From: Holosporales bacterium
Lineage (GTDB): Bacteria > Pseudomonadota > Alphaproteobacteria > UBA3830 > JAIRMZ01
Assembly (NCBI GenBank): GCA_031279495.1
Contig: JAITIJ010000038.1
Coordinates: 1-23,333 of the forward strand
DNA length: 23,333 nucleotides
Reading direction: 5' to 3'
In this document: one piece after another, positions 22,965 through 23,333 of the stretch
How positions within the stretch are numbered: the first letter of the stretch is position 1
Layout: each line of letters begins with the position of its first letter
Program-made: the position numbers and the translations under genes
Notes under the pieces: generated by a model
Seen by the model: only the letters and a program-made list of their open reading frames with translations
Databases searched by the model: none
Told to the model about the DNA's origin: nothing

Positions 22965-23111
22965 TATGCGTAAGTGGTGTGTAGGAGCATCGACGCCCTC
23001 ATGACTGTATTTAATAACAGGGGAGACATGAGGGCCCCGCGCCTATGTGGCGCGAGCAAAGGAGAGATGATCAAACTTTGCTAGAAGGAATTTACATGTA
23101 ACGAGCTGTTG
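22965..23111 (+). ncRNA. Candidate structured RNA element, copy 1
   Basis: It opens TATGCGTAAGTGGTGTGTAG. Helix A then pairs GCCCTCATG (22995-23003) with CATGAGGGC (23027-23035) around a 23-base loop. Helix B pairs CGCGCC (23038-23043) with GGCGCG (23049-23054) around TATGT. A third helix pairs AGCAAAG (23055-23061) with CTTTGCT (23076-23082). GGAATTTA and GCTG follow. Copy 2 about 193 bases on keeps helices A and B with different bases. No open frame fits. The strand is inferred from a G-U pair in copy 2. I know no matching RNA family; the function is unknown. Confidence 0.5.
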
Positions 23112-23157
23112 TTAAAAACTTTTCGATTTTTTCAATACGAGTATTTGCATCTGATTT

Positions 23158-23300
23158 TATACGTAAGCGGTATGTTAGTGTGACTACGCCTTTGCGACAG
23201 TTTGGAACAGATAGAGGCCGCAAGGGCCCCGCGGCACTACGCCGCGGCTATTACAATTCGTCTAGCGATTTACGTTGGAATTTATTTAATCACGCTGCGG
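23158..23300 (+). ncRNA. Candidate structured RNA element, copy 2 (may continue past the edge)
   Basis: It opens TATACGTAAGCGGTATGTTAG, aligned without gaps to copy 1 over about 33 bases. Helix A pairs GCCTTTGCG (23188-23196) with CGCAAGGGC (23219-23227), with one T-G pair. Helix B pairs CCGCGGC (23229-23235) with GCCGCGG (23241-23247) around ACTAC. A weak third helix is GCTA/TAGC. GGAATTTA at 23277-23284 and GCTG match copy 1. The T-G pair is allowed in plus-strand RNA but would be A-C on the other strand. Confidence 0.5.
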
Positions 23301-23333
23301 CATAAAACAAGGCAGATACAGGCGAATTATACA

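Noticed and set aside
22912..22973. Three GCGTAA motifs, considered as a short CRISPR or iteron array
   Set aside because: Spacing is irregular (17 and 39 bases) and there are no spacers or further copies. The motif is better explained as part of the structured RNA unit.

Overview
The window reads as a chromosomal piece of an alphaproteobacterium, probably a host-associated or intracellular one. The block slt / dapA-smpB, with tsaC and def beside it, is a layout I associate with Alphaproteobacteria. Around these core genes lie long gaps, broken small genes and secreted proteins of unknown function, one with a discoidin (F5/8 type C)-like domain. That pattern fits genome decay in an endosymbiont, for example of the Holosporales type. 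The taxonomic call is inference; there is no rRNA here to test it.

Layout: (1) 1-891 holds tRNA-Gln(CUG), cut by the window edge, tRNA-Ser(GCU), and a non-coding stretch with a tRNA-Leu-like remnant. (2) 892-2346 holds a DedA-family membrane protein (-) divergent from dapF (+). (3) 2347-6088 is an accessory island. It has two convergent genes for secreted proteins (2821-3798 and 4215-5324) and unusually many perfect hairpins and dyads. It also holds remnants of one or two small genes. (4) 6089-13382 carries a proton-pumping pyrophosphatase and an RND efflux pair (adaptor plus permease), all on the minus strand. (5) 13495-16539 carries an RluC-type pseudouridine synthase, peptide deformylase and a Sua5/TsaC protein. 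A frameshifted small secreted-protein gene lies between the synthase and the deformylase. (6) 16540-21491 is core: a lytic transglycosylase divergent from dapA-smpB-lgt, then ruvX (yqgF) and a short conserved-looking ORF. (7) 21492-23333 is accessory and decaying. It has a broken gene for a secreted protein with internal repeats, a good terminator, tRNA-Leu(UAA), and two tandem diverged copies of a structured element at the right edge.

How the genes fit together: dapA and dapF (meso-diaminopimelate and lysine), slt (peptidoglycan turnover) and lgt (lipoprotein maturation) indicate a real cell envelope. HppA and the RND pump act on membrane energetics and export. smpB, def, tsaC, rluC and three tRNAs serve translation.

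The best candidate for something undescribed is the pair at 22965-23111 and 23158-23300. The two copies differ in sequence, but the differences preserve base pairing in two helices: four fully compensatory pair changes and one G-U change. This points to a tandem structured RNA, probably read from the plus strand, that I cannot assign to a known family.
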